Source: Malaciobacter pacificus (GTDB taxonomy: Bacteria > Campylobacterota > Campylobacteria > Campylobacterales > Arcobacteraceae). From it: a stretch of 64,000 bases of DNA. Location: contig NZ_CP035928.1 of assembly GCF_004214795.1 (NCBI RefSeq), positions 1,674,001-1,738,000 of the forward strand, written 5' to 3'. The notes under the pieces are model-generated. The model was not told where the DNA came from, did no database searches, and saw only the letters and a list, made by a program, of their open reading frames with translations. The translations under genes were made by a program, and so were the position numbers. Shown piece after piece: positions 1 through 7,652 of this stretch. Every line of letters starts with the position of its first letter. Position 1 is the stretch's first letter.

Positions 1-1479
1 AACTTTTTGCTCAATCTCTTTTGCAATTTCAGTTGCTAAGATTACCGATTCATCATCATTTACAAGTTCAGCCTTAACAATAACTCTAACTTCTCTTCCT
101 GCATTAATTGCATAGGCATTAATAACCCCTGGTTTTGAAGTTGAAATATTTTCAACCTCTTCTACTCTTTTTAAGAAGCTTTCTAATACTTCTCTTCTAG
201 CCCCAGGACGTGCAGCGCTTAATGCATCTGCTGCACAAACTGAAGCTGATTCAACATTTATTGGTTCTTCATGTCCATGGTGTGCATAAATTGCATTTAT
301 AACTGTATCACACTCATCATATCGCTTACAAATTTCAGCACCTAAATGTACATGGCTTCCTGGCATTTCATGTGTTAAAGCTTTGCCAATATCATGTAAT
401 AATCCAGCACGCCTAGCTAAAACAGCATCTCCACCCATTTGAGAAGCTAATAAACCAGCTAAATTTGCAACTTCAAGTGTATGAGCTAAAGCATTTTGTC
501 CATAACTAGCTCTATATCTTAATCTTCCAACAAGTTTCATAAGCTCTGGATGCATAGATTTAACACCTAATTCAAGGACTACATCTTCACCCTCTTTTAA
601 GATATTTCTATCAAATTCCGTTTTAACTTTTTTGTAAACTTCTTCAATTCTAGCTGGTTGAATTCTTCCATCTTCTAAAAGTTCTTCAATAGTTTTTGTA
701 GCAAGGGCTCTTCTATATAAATTAAATGAAGAAATAGTAATTGTATTTGGAGTGTCATCAATAATAATATCTACTCCCATTAGCATTTCAAGGGCTTTAA
801 TATTTCTACCCTCTTTACCAATTATTTTACCTTTTGTTTCTTCATCATTGATTGGAATGTTATTTATAAGTCTTTCAGCAGCAAATTCGCCTGCATATCT
901 TGTAACAGCAAGTGATAACATATTGTTAATTTCATTTTTTGCATTCTCTTCTGCAAGTTTATATTTTTTTCTAAAGATTGAAGATATCTCAGCTCTTGCA
1001 TCTTCTTTAACTTTTTTTATCATCAAGTCTTTAGCCTCAGTTTCAGTTAATCCACATGCATTTTCTAAAATTTTAATTGCTTCTACTGTTTTTTCTTCAT
1101 ATATTTTCTTTTGACTTTCTAAACCCGCTTTAATTGTTGTAATTTTTTTATTTTTTTCAATTATTTCATCTTTTTCTTTTCTAATAGCATTTAATTCAGA
1201 TTCAAGATGTTCATTAAGTTCTCTCTCTTTTTTCTCAATTTTGCTAAGCATATGTTCATACTCTTTCTTAGCACTTTTAAACTCTTTATCACACTCAATT
1301 TTTGCTTTTAATTGTGCATCTTTTAAAGCAACTTCTGCTTCATGTTCTATAACTTTTGCTTTTGCTTTTGCTTGTTCGATAAATATTTGAAATTTAGCTT
1401 TATTTAATTTTTTTATGACAAGAATACTCACTAAAGCACTAAGTGCAGCAGCAAGTATAGCTACAATAACGTATTCCAT
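1..1479 (-). CDS. rny: Ribonuclease Y, C-terminal end cut off by the window edge
   Basis: RNase Y is a membrane-anchored endoribonuclease that starts decay of many mRNAs. Reading the minus strand from the ATG at 1479 gives an open frame of 493 codons that leaves the window at base 1. The family is about 510-520 residues, so only the tail is missing. Visible in order are an N-terminal membrane segment (residues about 3-22), a long charged coiled coil (about 30-190), a KH RNA-binding domain around GKIIGKEGRN, and an HD phosphohydrolase domain with LLHDIGKALTHE followed by HHGHEEP. It lies 9 bp after the cyclo-ligase gene on the same strand and is probably cotranscribed with it. All key motifs are present. 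Confidence 0.95.
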   Translation of the reverse strand, partial: MEYVIVAILAAALSALVSILVIKKLNKAKFQIFIEQAKAKAKVIEHEAEVALKDAQLKAKIECDKEFKSAKKEYEHMLSKIEKKERELNEHLESELNAIRKEKDEIIEKNKKITTIKAGLESQKKIYEEKTVEAIKILENACGLTETEAKDLMIKKVKEDARAEISSIFRKKYKLAEENAKNEINNMLSLAVTRYAGEFAAERLINNIPINDEETKGKIIGKEGRNIKALEMLMGVDIIIDDTPNTITISSFNLYRRALATKTIEELLEDGRIQPARIEEVYKKVKTEFDRNILKEGEDVVLELGVKSMHPELMKLVGRLRYRASYGQNALAHTLEVANLAGLLASQMGGDAVLARRAGLLHDIGKALTHEMPGSHVHLGAEICKRYDECDTVINAIYAHHGHEEPINVESASVCAADALSAARPGARREVLESFLKRVEEVENISTSKPGVINAYAINAGREVRVIVKAELVNDDESVILATEIAKEIEQKV

Positions 1480-1488
1480 ATTCAAACC

Positions 1489-2028
1489 TTATGTTGTAAT
1501 TATATAATCAGCTTGAATATCATAATTATTTGAAAGTATTTTATCACTTTTACAAAGTATTAATTGTGTAAAAACCATAGTTGGTTGATAGTTTAACCTA
1601 TCAAAAAATCTATCATACATTCCTTTTCCAAAGCCTATTCTTTTTCCAATAGCATCTATACCCACAACAGGAATAATTGCTATATCAATTTTTTTTGGCC
1701 TGCAAAAAGAGTTATTTGGTTCTTTAATACCAAACTTCTTTTTGTTTAAAGGTAGTCTATACTTAACAATTTTAAAACTATCCCCTTGCATAAATGGGAC
1801 ATACACTTCTTTATTTTTGAGTTTTCGCAGCTCATTTAGTAAAGGTGTAACATTAACTTCCATATTCATTGGAATGTAAAGTAATATGTTTTTACCGTCT
1901 TTTTCTTCTATAAATTTTTTTAAATTTTTAACAATAATTTTATTTCTATAATACTTTGAAAACTGGCTATAAAACTTTAATCTTTCAATTGATGATATTC
2001 TAAAATCACTTTTGTGATCATTTTTCAT
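1489..2028 (-). CDS. 5-formyltetrahydrofolate cyclo-ligase family protein
   Basis: This family converts 5-formyltetrahydrofolate to 5,10-methenyltetrahydrofolate using ATP, returning a storage folate to the one-carbon pool. The 179-residue product has the usual family length. The C-terminal signature is present as KRIGFGKGMYDRFF (about residues 128-141), matching the G-x-G-x-G-x-Y-D-R phosphate-binding loop, and is preceded by the conserved stretch IAIIPVVGID. The ATG at 2028 has a GAGG ribosome site just upstream on the minus strand. An inverted repeat at 2042-2079 lies between this gene and the divergent lipoprotein gene. Confidence 0.9.
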   Translation of the reverse strand: MKNDHKSDFRISSIERLKFYSQFSKYYRNKIIVKNLKKFIEEKDGKNILLYIPMNMEVNVTPLLNELRKLKNKEVYVPFMQGDSFKIVKYRLPLNKKKFGIKEPNNSFCRPKKIDIAIIPVVGIDAIGKRIGFGKGMYDRFFDRLNYQPTMVFTQLILCKSDKILSNNYDIQADYIITT

Positions 2029-2041
2029 ATTTAAGCCTCAC

Positions 2042-2079
2042 TTGGGTAAAATTCCTACCCAACAAAATATTTTACCCAA
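2042..2079. promoter_or_regulatory. Inverted repeat between divergent genes, abutting a ribosome site
   Basis: TTGGGTAAAAT at 2042-2052 is exactly complementary to ATTTTACCCAA at 2069-2079. An inner TACCCAA at 2056-2062 can pair with the same left arm, so two hairpins exclude each other. The right arm runs into the AAAGGA ribosome site (2078-2083) of the lipoprotein gene. The left arm lies a few bases upstream of the ribosome site of the cyclo-ligase gene on the other strand. It could be a repressor operator or an RNA switch; the sequence alone does not decide. Confidence 0.5.
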
Positions 2080-2089
2080 AGGACTTAAA

Positions 2090-2656
2090 ATGCAGTTTAA
2101 AACTATTGCTGTTTTATCAATTTTATCACTATTATTTTTCAATGGGTGTGATTCAAAAGAGAGTACTAAAACTTCAGATGAAAATGAAAGTACAAAACAA
2201 GAAGTAATTAAAGAAAAAACAAATTTTACACTTACAACTATAGATAATAAACAAATCAATATCAAAGTAACTGATAATAAAATAACATTAGAAAACAACC
2301 CAGAAAAGATTGTTTTATTAAACTTTTTTGCTACATGGTGTCCTCCTTGTAAAGCAGAAATTCCAAACTTAATTAAACTACAAAATGATTATAAAAATGA
2401 TTTACAAGTTATATCAATTTTATTGGAAGATAATAAAACAAATGAAAGTGTTCAAGCTTTTATAAATGAATATAATATTAACTATGAAATCACTAATTCT
2501 AGTGAAAATTTTGAATTTGCAAAGTCATTAGGTGGAATTAAATCAATCCCAACAATGTATCTAGTTTCAAAAGATTCATCTATATTCCAAAAATATGTTG
2601 GTCTAGTACCATCTGAAATGATGGAAATTGATATTAAAAAACTACTTTCTAAATAA
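2090..2656 (+). CDS. TlpA/ResA-like thioredoxin-fold lipoprotein
   Basis: A periplasmic thiol-disulfide oxidoreductase, probably serving protein disulfide reduction or cytochrome c maturation. I take the ATG at 2090 because AAAGGA (2078-2083) sits 6 bases before it; the frame is open further upstream without a good ribosome site. The 188-residue product starts with a lipoprotein-type signal ending LLFFNGC, with Cys20 as the likely lipidation site; the lipobox is slightly unusual. A low-complexity linker follows, then a TlpA-type thioredoxin fold with NFFATWCPPCKAEIPNL carrying the CxxC redox pair, and the cis-proline region KSIPTMYLV. ftsY follows after 9 bp and may be cotranscribed. Confidence 0.88.
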   Translation: MQFKTIAVLSILSLLFFNGCDSKESTKTSDENESTKQEVIKEKTNFTLTTIDNKQINIKVTDNKITLENNPEKIVLLNFFATWCPPCKAEIPNLIKLQNDYKNDLQVISILLEDNKTNESVQAFINEYNINYEITNSSENFEFAKSLGGIKSIPTMYLVSKDSSIFQKYVGLVPSEMMEIDIKKLLSK

Positions 2657-2665
2657 GGATAATTG

Positions 2666-3694
2666 ATGTTTAGTTTTTTTAAAAAGAAGAAAGAAGAAAA
2701 AAAAGAAGAACTTGAAATAAATGAAGTAGTTGAACAAGAATTACCAAAAGAAGAAGAGCCTTCAAATAGTATAGAAGAAACTTATGCAAACCCTGTTGAA
2801 GTTAAAGAAGAAAAAAAAGGTTTCTTTGCTAAAGCTTTAGAAAAAACTTTTGGAAATATTAAGTCTGTTATTCCCCAAAGAAAAGAAAAAATCGCTTTTG
2901 ATGATATAGAAGAGATGCTAATTGAAGCTGATATGGAATATGAAATTATCGAAAAAGCTATGGATGGACTTCCAGAAGAAATTACAAGAAAACAATTAAG
3001 ACACAGACTTGTAATGCTTTTTGAACATGCACCTGATGTAGATTTAACAAACCTTCCAAAACCATTTGTAAGACTTATCATTGGTGTAAATGGTGCTGGT
3101 AAAACTACTACAATTGCAAAGTTAGCTAATAAAACAAAAAAAGAAGGTAAATCTGTAATATTAGGTGCAGGAGATACTTTTAGAGCAGCTGCAATTGAGC
3201 AACTTTCAACTTGGGCAGAAAAAATTGATGTACCAATAATAAAGACAAAACAAGGACATGATGCTAGTGCAGTAGCATATGATACTATCTCTTCAGCAGT
3301 TGCTAGAAATATTGATAATGTAATTATTGATACAGCAGGAAGATTACAAACTCAACAAAACTTAAATAATGAATTAAAAAAGATTGTTAAAGTTTGTGGA
3401 AAAGCGTATGAAGGAGCACCTCATCAAAAGCTTATGATTTTAGATGGAACACAAGGAAACTCTGCAATAGCTCAAGCAAAAGCATTTAATGAAATAGTTG
3501 GGGTTGATGGAATCATTGTTACTAAACTTGATGGTACAGCAAAAGGTGGAGCATTGTTCTCAATTTCAAATCAATTAGAATTACCAATTTTTTATGTTGG
3601 AGTGGGTGAGAAACAAGATGACTTAATCGAATTTAGCCCTGATGATTTTGTAGATTCTTTACTAGATGAAATCTACACACCTGAAGAAAAATAA
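2666..3694 (+). CDS. ftsY: Signal recognition particle receptor FtsY
   Basis: FtsY is the membrane-associated SRP receptor GTPase that docks ribosomes carrying nascent membrane proteins. I place the start at the ATG at 2666, six bases after AAGGA (2655-2659); an in-frame TTG directly before it is too close to that site. The 342-residue product has a Lys/Glu-rich A domain (about 1-50), the helical N domain, and a complete SRP-type G domain: GVNGAGKTTT (P-loop, about 140-149), DTFRAAA, DTAGR (about 222-226) and TKLDGTAKGG. A perfect inverted repeat overlaps its stop region. Confidence 0.97.
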   Translation: MFSFFKKKKEEKKEELEINEVVEQELPKEEEPSNSIEETYANPVEVKEEKKGFFAKALEKTFGNIKSVIPQRKEKIAFDDIEEMLIEADMEYEIIEKAMDGLPEEITRKQLRHRLVMLFEHAPDVDLTNLPKPFVRLIIGVNGAGKTTTIAKLANKTKKEGKSVILGAGDTFRAAAIEQLSTWAEKIDVPIIKTKQGHDASAVAYDTISSAVARNIDNVIIDTAGRLQTQQNLNNELKKIVKVCGKAYEGAPHQKLMILDGTQGNSAIAQAKAFNEIVGVDGIIVTKLDGTAKGGALFSISNQLELPIFYVGVGEKQDDLIEFSPDDFVDSLLDEIYTPEEK

Positions 3695-3715
3695 AGAGTT
3701 ATCAACTCTTTATTT
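3689..3715. terminator. Bidirectional terminator between ftsY and the esterase gene
   Basis: AAATAAAGAGTT (3689-3700) and AACTCTTTATTT (3704-3715) form a perfect 12-bp stem with a 3-base loop. The A/T ends give a U-run in either direction, and it lies between two convergent genes, overlapping both ends. Confidence 0.75.
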
Positions 3716-4268
3716 AAACCCCTAAAAAACTACCAATTTTTCTAAAATAGCTTTCAATATTTTCAAAAGAGTGATTTCCACCCTCTTCAATAACTAATTC
3801 ACTTTCACTTAATTTTTCTTCAGCTTGAGTATAATCCAAAACCTCATCCTCAGTTTGTAAGAGTGTTAAAAAATTTTCTTGGCTTTTTATATTTTCAACT
3901 TCATAGCTTTTTAAACTCTCTATATGATTTCTTGTAACTTCAAAACTACTTCCATCATAATAATTAGTTGCCATTCCTATCTTATCTAAAGTCTTATATG
4001 GATAAATTGCTGGATTAATTAATACAGCTTTTAAATTGTATTTATTTGCTAAATAAATAGAATAATATCCTCCAAGAGAAGAACCAACTAAACCAACATT
4101 TTCTCCTTTTTCTAAAAGCATCTCAATTATTTGTTCTAATGTATCAATAGCTAAGTTAGGAACATAAGATAAAGAAGGAGTTATAACCTCATCTTCAAAA
4201 TACTCTTTAAAAAGTGTCGCTTTACCACCATGTCCACTACTACCAAATCCATGTATATAAAGTATCAT
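3714..4268 (-). CDS. YqiA/YcfP-type alpha/beta hydrolase (esterase)
   Basis: The 184-residue protein has the small alpha/beta hydrolase layout of the YqiA/UPF0227 family. The N-terminal strand and oxyanion loop read MILYIHGFGSSGHGGKA, the nucleophile elbow is GSSLGGYYS (Ser about residue 64), an acidic residue lies in LLQTEDEVLDY, and the catalytic histidine is in GGNHSFENIE near the C terminus. These give a full Ser-Asp-His triad. YqiA of E. coli hydrolyses short acyl esters; the natural substrate is unknown. It converges on ftsY across a shared terminator. Confidence 0.85.
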   Translation of the reverse strand: MILYIHGFGSSGHGGKATLFKEYFEDEVITPSLSYVPNLAIDTLEQIIEMLLEKGENVGLVGSSLGGYYSIYLANKYNLKAVLINPAIYPYKTLDKIGMATNYYDGSSFEVTRNHIESLKSYEVENIKSQENFLTLLQTEDEVLDYTQAEEKLSESELVIEEGGNHSFENIESYFRKIGSFLGV

Positions 4269-4387
4269 TTATTTTTCTCTTTTTTAAATTTTAATTTGTA
4301 TTGTAAAGTATTTTAGCTTTTAATTAGTACTTTTTCTATAGAATTAAGTTTATTTGAGAAAATTACTGATTTGTTAAAAGGAATGTT

Positions 4388-4981
4388 TTGAGTGCAAAAA
4401 TAAGATCTTTTTTTGAAGACATGATTATTATTTTAATTGTTGTTGCAATTATATATGGTATTTATTACTTCTTTTTTTATGATAAAGAAGAGATTAAAGA
4501 GATGACACCTATGGTAAAAGAAGAAAAGATTGTTAAGGAAATAAAAAAAGAGCCTTTAACTAGTGATAATATTATAAAAGCAAAAGAGATAATTCAAGAA
4601 AATAGTATAGAAGAAGAGATTAATGAGACTAATAAGAGTGATAATATCTCAATTGTTGAAAATATTACTAATGAAGAAATTAAAATACAAAATGAAACTG
4701 AAGAAATTCAAGAGACAGAAAATTTAGAAATTGAAGCAAAAAAAGAAGAAGAATCGGTAGAAGAAGAAACAAAAGAAGTTCAAGAAAAAAATGAAGGAAT
4801 TACAACACAACTAAAAACAAATATTTACTATTTAAGATCTAAACCAAACTCAAAAAGTAAAAGCATCAGAAAAATTGTAAAAAATGATTCTGTTGTAATT
4901 GAATCATGTGATAGATTTGGATGGTGTAAACTATTAAATGAAGAAGCTTATGTTCCTAAGTTTGTATTAAAAGAGTTTTAA
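4388..4981 (+). CDS. Membrane-anchored bacterial SH3-domain protein
   Basis: A 197-residue protein read from TTG at 4388, with AAAGGA (4377-4382) five bases upstream. It has one N-terminal membrane helix (about residues 11-31), a long Glu/Lys/Ile-rich spacer (about 35-140) and a C-terminal SH3-like domain of about 55 residues with the pattern TNIYYLRSKPNSKSKS, ending in a GWCKLLNEEAYVPKFVL strand set. Bacterial SH3 domains on such anchors usually bind cell-wall peptides; here that is inference. Its stop codon overlaps the stop of the convergent RNase H-like gene (TTAA at 4978-4981). Confidence 0.75.
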   Translation: MSAKIRSFFEDMIIILIVVAIIYGIYYFFFYDKEEIKEMTPMVKEEKIVKEIKKEPLTSDNIIKAKEIIQENSIEEEINETNKSDNISIVENITNEEIKIQNETEEIQETENLEIEAKKEEESVEEETKEVQEKNEGITTQLKTNIYYLRSKPNSKSKSIRKIVKNDSVVIESCDRFGWCKLLNEEAYVPKFVLKEF

Positions 4982-5457
4982 TACAAGCTTTTTCTTAAAA
5001 TATTTCTACTAGCTTTATCTACGATATTAAATATCTTATCAATTTCATCTTTTAAACTATTTTTCTTATGACCTTTTACTTTTACAAAACTAATTTCATA
5101 GCTATCTAATAAAGCAAAAAATTCTTTATATAACTCAGCATTGTTTAATAATTTCCCTGTACTTGAGTGATAATTTAAAGCTTGTAGCTTTTCTTTTCTT
5201 GATGGTAGATTTATGATATTTTGACAGTCTGTATATACTTCTATCACACTATCTTTTGAAGCAATATCTTCAATAGAAAAAATAAATGTTTGAAGTTCAA
5301 GCTTAGTAGAACTTGTATCGCTAAACTCTTTGCTTATGACTTTTGATTTTAACTCTTCTAAGTCATAAGTTTTATCTTCAAGTAAAAGGTAAGAACCTAT
5401 TCCTAGCTTTTTTTGAGGATTGCAACTTCCATCGATAAATAGTTTTATTTTTTTCAA
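4978..5457 (-). CDS. RNase H-like fold protein
   Basis: The 159-residue protein starts with KIKLFIDGSCNP, the first strand of an RNase H fold with its catalytic aspartate. It continues with KLELQTFIFSIED (matching the second, glutamate-bearing helix), VIEVYTDCQNI (third acidic residue, D in the TD motif) and SFVKVKGHKK, the strand before the last acidic helix DEIDKIFNIVDKASR. So all four acidic positions of RNase HI appear to have counterparts, but the sequence is far from classical RnhA. It may cleave RNA in RNA/DNA hybrids; that is inference from the fold. Confidence 0.7.
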   Translation of the reverse strand: MKKIKLFIDGSCNPQKKLGIGSYLLLEDKTYDLEELKSKVISKEFSDTSSTKLELQTFIFSIEDIASKDSVIEVYTDCQNIINLPSRKEKLQALNYHSSTGKLLNNAELYKEFFALLDSYEISFVKVKGHKKNSLKDEIDKIFNIVDKASRNILRKSLY

Positions 5458-5542
5458 ATGTTTTGTACCATCTTTAGTTTTTTAATTAATTCCAATTAAA
5501 TCTATAGTAATATCACACCAATAAAAAATTTTAGGAATTATT

Positions 5543-6382
5543 TTGACAAAAGACATTATATCTACACTTATATTATCAGTAGTTTTTATCTCACTTACAT
5601 TTTTTGCTTTTACTTCATATAAAAATGCAAAAGTCTATGAAGATACTTATAAACAATACGCCCAAGAACAAACAATCTCAAATAGTGTAGAAAAAAACAC
5701 AAAAGAGATGTTAAATGGTTTTATAGGAGCACTTTTAGGACAAAAGCCAAACTCATCAAAAAGTGAAACACCATCAAAAAAACAAGAACTAGAAAACCTA
5801 AAAGAAAAACCTATAGAATATATCACTATCTACGCAAGCATAATCGCCCTATCACTTCTAAGCTTTTTTGTTGTTTCAAAAAAAGTCTTTCTAACATACA
5901 TACATAGTGTTACACTTCTAAGTTTATTTTTTGGACTTATTAGTCCTATATTTATGATGTATATATTGCTAGATTATAATTTTCAAAATATAGTAAATAT
6001 AAAAGATGCAATATTACAATTTGAATCCCTAAGCTTACTAGAATCTATAAACAAACTAATATCTATCCAAGAAAAATACTTCGTAGGTGGAATCATCCTA
6101 CTTTTTTCAGTGATTTTTCCACTTATTAAAACTCTGCTTTCATTTGTAAATGTTTTTATAAATCATTTTTCAATACTGAATAAAAGCACAAAACTACTCT
6201 CAGCTCTTAGTAAGTGGTCTATGACAGATGTGTTTGTATTATCAATATTTTTAGTATATCTATCATCAGTAAATAGTGGTATGTCAAAAATAGTGACTGA
6301 GATAGAAGTTGGTTTTTACTTCTTTTTTATATATGTAGTTCTTTCTATTGTTCTTAGTTTTTTTAATAGGATTAAGATTTAA
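5543..6382 (+). CDS. PqiA-like (paraquat-inducible protein A domain) membrane protein
   Basis: A 279-residue protein starting at TTG (5543) after TTAGGA (5531-5536). It has an N-terminal membrane helix (about 8-25), a polar loop of about 65 residues, and then four or five more helices. The C-terminal half carries the PqiA signature: a helix with VIFPLIKTLLSFV followed by SKWSMTDVFVLSIFLVYL. PqiA works with the MCE protein PqiB in lipid traffic between membranes in E. coli, but no MCE gene lies nearby. The one-domain size is about half of classical PqiA. It is the last core gene before the accessory island. Confidence 0.75.
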   Translation: MTKDIISTLILSVVFISLTFFAFTSYKNAKVYEDTYKQYAQEQTISNSVEKNTKEMLNGFIGALLGQKPNSSKSETPSKKQELENLKEKPIEYITIYASIIALSLLSFFVVSKKVFLTYIHSVTLLSLFFGLISPIFMMYILLDYNFQNIVNIKDAILQFESLSLLESINKLISIQEKYFVGGIILLFSVIFPLIKTLLSFVNVFINHFSILNKSTKLLSALSKWSMTDVFVLSIFLVYLSSVNSGMSKIVTEIEVGFYFFFIYVVLSIVLSFFNRIKI

Positions 6383-6393
6383 GATTTATTATC

Positions 6394-6663
6394 TTATTCT
6401 CCATAGTGTGACCACATCCTAGAGATTCTTATAACCTTGTCATCTTCCCTTACTTCATAAACTAATCTGTGTTGAATATTTATTCTTCTTGAGTATGAAC
6501 CATTTAAATTTCCTACTAATTTTTCATAAGGAGGTGGATTTTTAAATGGATCTTTTTTTATGATTTCAATAAGTTCTTTAGCTTTCTTATCTAAATTTGC
6601 ACTGACAAGTTTTTTAGCATCATTTAGTGCAAATTTACTATAAAGTATTTTATACTCTACCAT
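6394..6663 (-). CDS. yoeB: YoeB-family mRNA interferase toxin
   Basis: The 89-residue protein matches the Txe/YoeB toxin family, ribosome-dependent RNases that cut mRNA in the A site. The core pattern SRRINIQHRLVYEV (about residues 58-71) and the C-terminal RMWSHY (His86, Tyr87) correspond to the catalytic arginine, histidine and terminal His-Tyr of E. coli YoeB. Glu47 sits where the catalytic glutamate is expected. The gene overlaps its antitoxin by 7 bases (ATGGTAG), typical of translational coupling. It looks intact. Confidence 0.93.
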   Translation of the reverse strand: MVEYKILYSKFALNDAKKLVSANLDKKAKELIEIIKKDPFKNPPPYEKLVGNLNGSYSRRINIQHRLVYEVREDDKVIRISRMWSHYGE

Positions 6664-6902
6664 TCAATATCTTCACTAAACTCGCTATCATCTGCATTCA
6701 TTGATTCTTGGATTGAAGATGCCATATTAGTTATAGAGTTCAAATATAGTGTTTCTTCTATTGCATTCCAATCTTCTTGAGAAAGCATCACTACATTGTT
6801 TCTTTTTCCTGTGATAAGTATAGGCTCATGAGTTAGTGCAGTTTCATCCATAACATTATAAATATCTGCCCTAACTTGACTTACTGACATAATTCTAGTC
6901 AT
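6657..6902 (-). CDS. yefM: YefM/Phd-family antitoxin
   Basis: The 81-residue protein begins MTRIMSVSQVRADIYNVM and continues with EPILITGKRNNVVMLSQEDWNAIEETLYL, the standard Phd/YefM DNA-binding fold. The C-terminal third is acidic (DDSEFSEDIEW) and would wrap the toxin. AAGG lies about 6 bases before the ATG at 6902. The antitoxin comes first in the operon, as is usual for this family, and would repress its own promoter, which overlaps two GTAC palindromes upstream. Confidence 0.92.
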   Translation of the reverse strand: MTRIMSVSQVRADIYNVMDETALTHEPILITGKRNNVVMLSQEDWNAIEETLYLNSITNMASSIQESMNADDSEFSEDIEW

Positions 6903-6928
6903 GTTTAACCTTTTTATTTATTTTTAAT

Positions 6929-6958
6929 ATTGTACTAAATATCGTACGTTTTTGTCAA
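6929..6958 (-). promoter_or_regulatory. yefM-yoeB promoter with a two-palindrome operator
   Basis: On the minus strand a -35 TTGACA (6953-6958) is followed after 18 bases by TACAAT (6929-6934). Two palindromes centred on GTAC lie at 6932-6935 and 6944-6947. Their centres are exactly 12 bp apart, the spacing I recall for the paired TGTACA sites bound by the E. coli YefM-YoeB complex. One overlaps the -10 and one lies in the spacer, so binding would block RNA polymerase. Confidence 0.7.
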
Positions 6959-7006
6959 GATGCGATAATTTTTAAGATAAAGTTTGAGTTGAGAAATATT
7001 TGATAG

Positions 7007-7090
7007 AAAAGGGGACTCGTCGAGAAAGAGAAAAGTGAGAGAAAAGGGGACTGTCCCCTTTTTTTGCTTTTTTTTTGTCCCCTTTTTTTC
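7007..7090. repeat. Nested AAAAGGGGAC repeats forming hairpins
   Basis: AAAAGGGGAC occurs at 7007-7016 and 7042-7051; its complement GTCCCCTTTT occurs at 7053-7062 and 7077-7086. The inner pair is a perfect 10-bp stem with one loop base, followed by a T-run, and so could act as a terminator on the plus strand. The outer pair could enclose it. A further small palindrome (CTCG-T-CGAG) sits at 7016-7024. It lies downstream of the split restriction gene and upstream of the toxin-antitoxin promoter. Function unknown. Confidence 0.55.
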
Positions 7091-7132
7091 TTTTTTGTTT
7101 TTTGTAATTTAAATTGTTATCAATTATAAGCA

Positions 7133-7652
7133 TTATCCTACAGACATTTTTGCAATATTTTTCCATAAAAATGGAGGTATTTCATTTTCTAATTCCCAAA
7201 TTATACTCATAGGTTGCGCTCCATAATGACTTTTATAAAAACATTTTCCTAAACAAACATAAGTCATAGTCTTTTTCTCATTATTATGATTAGATTCTCT
7301 TACAAAAAGTATAATATTCTTATTATTTTTCTGATGATTAATATAACTTAACCCCTTAATAGAATCTGGCTTTGTTGAATTTTGAGATTGCCAATGAAAT
7401 AATTTTTCACTTATTGCATAATCATCATACATAGTTGTGGGAGAATATTTATCTTCTGTTTTTTCCAATGTAACAAATAACAACTCTGTATTTTTATCTT
7501 TCATATTTAAAACACCTTCTCTACTACTTGATTTTTTATTTATTGTATTTTGTTCAAAAGCTGATAATATTTGTTCTCTTGTATATCTTGAATGAATTTT
7601 AATGGGACATGAATAAGGTAAATTTAAATCATTTTCTAAATAATTTATTTTA
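7133..7652 (-). pseudogene. DUF3427 C-terminal part of the IS-split type IV restriction gene
   Basis: This is the severed 3' end of the gene whose 5' part lies at 9212-11833. Joining the two at the 8-bp target duplication gives an unbroken frame reading LLIDKINYLENDLNLPYSCP, so 170 residues of the original protein are encoded here. They begin the DUF3427 domain (SCPIKIHSRYTREQILSAF), which in SauUSI-like enzymes is thought to recognise modified DNA. The fragment is open from a GTG inside the IS end (7664-7666), but no ribosome site precedes that codon, so translation is doubtful. Confidence 0.85.
7645..7652. repeat. Target-site duplication, left copy
   Basis: TTATTTTA at 7645-7652 directly precedes the left end of the IS element and is repeated exactly at 9217-9224 beyond its right end. 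Eight bases is within the range known for IS4-family subgroups. Both copies are still identical, which suggests a recent insertion. Confidence 0.9.

Noticed and set aside
752-1114. 120-codon plus-strand frame within rny
   Set aside because: It is antisense to the conserved KH region of RNase Y and has Ser/Ile-rich shadow composition.
2038-2298. 86-codon minus-strand frame over the lipoprotein start
   Set aside because: It is antisense to the signal peptide and linker of the thioredoxin lipoprotein; the sense frame has a ribosome site and motifs.
7007-7090. Possible small CRISPR array
   Set aside because: The repeats are only 10 bases, inverted instead of direct, with unequal spacers, and no cas gene is present in the window.
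6972-7166. 64-codon minus-strand frame rich in Lys and Ser
   Set aside because: It is made of the GGGGAC repeat block and A/T runs and overlaps the end of the split restriction gene; no sign of selection as protein.
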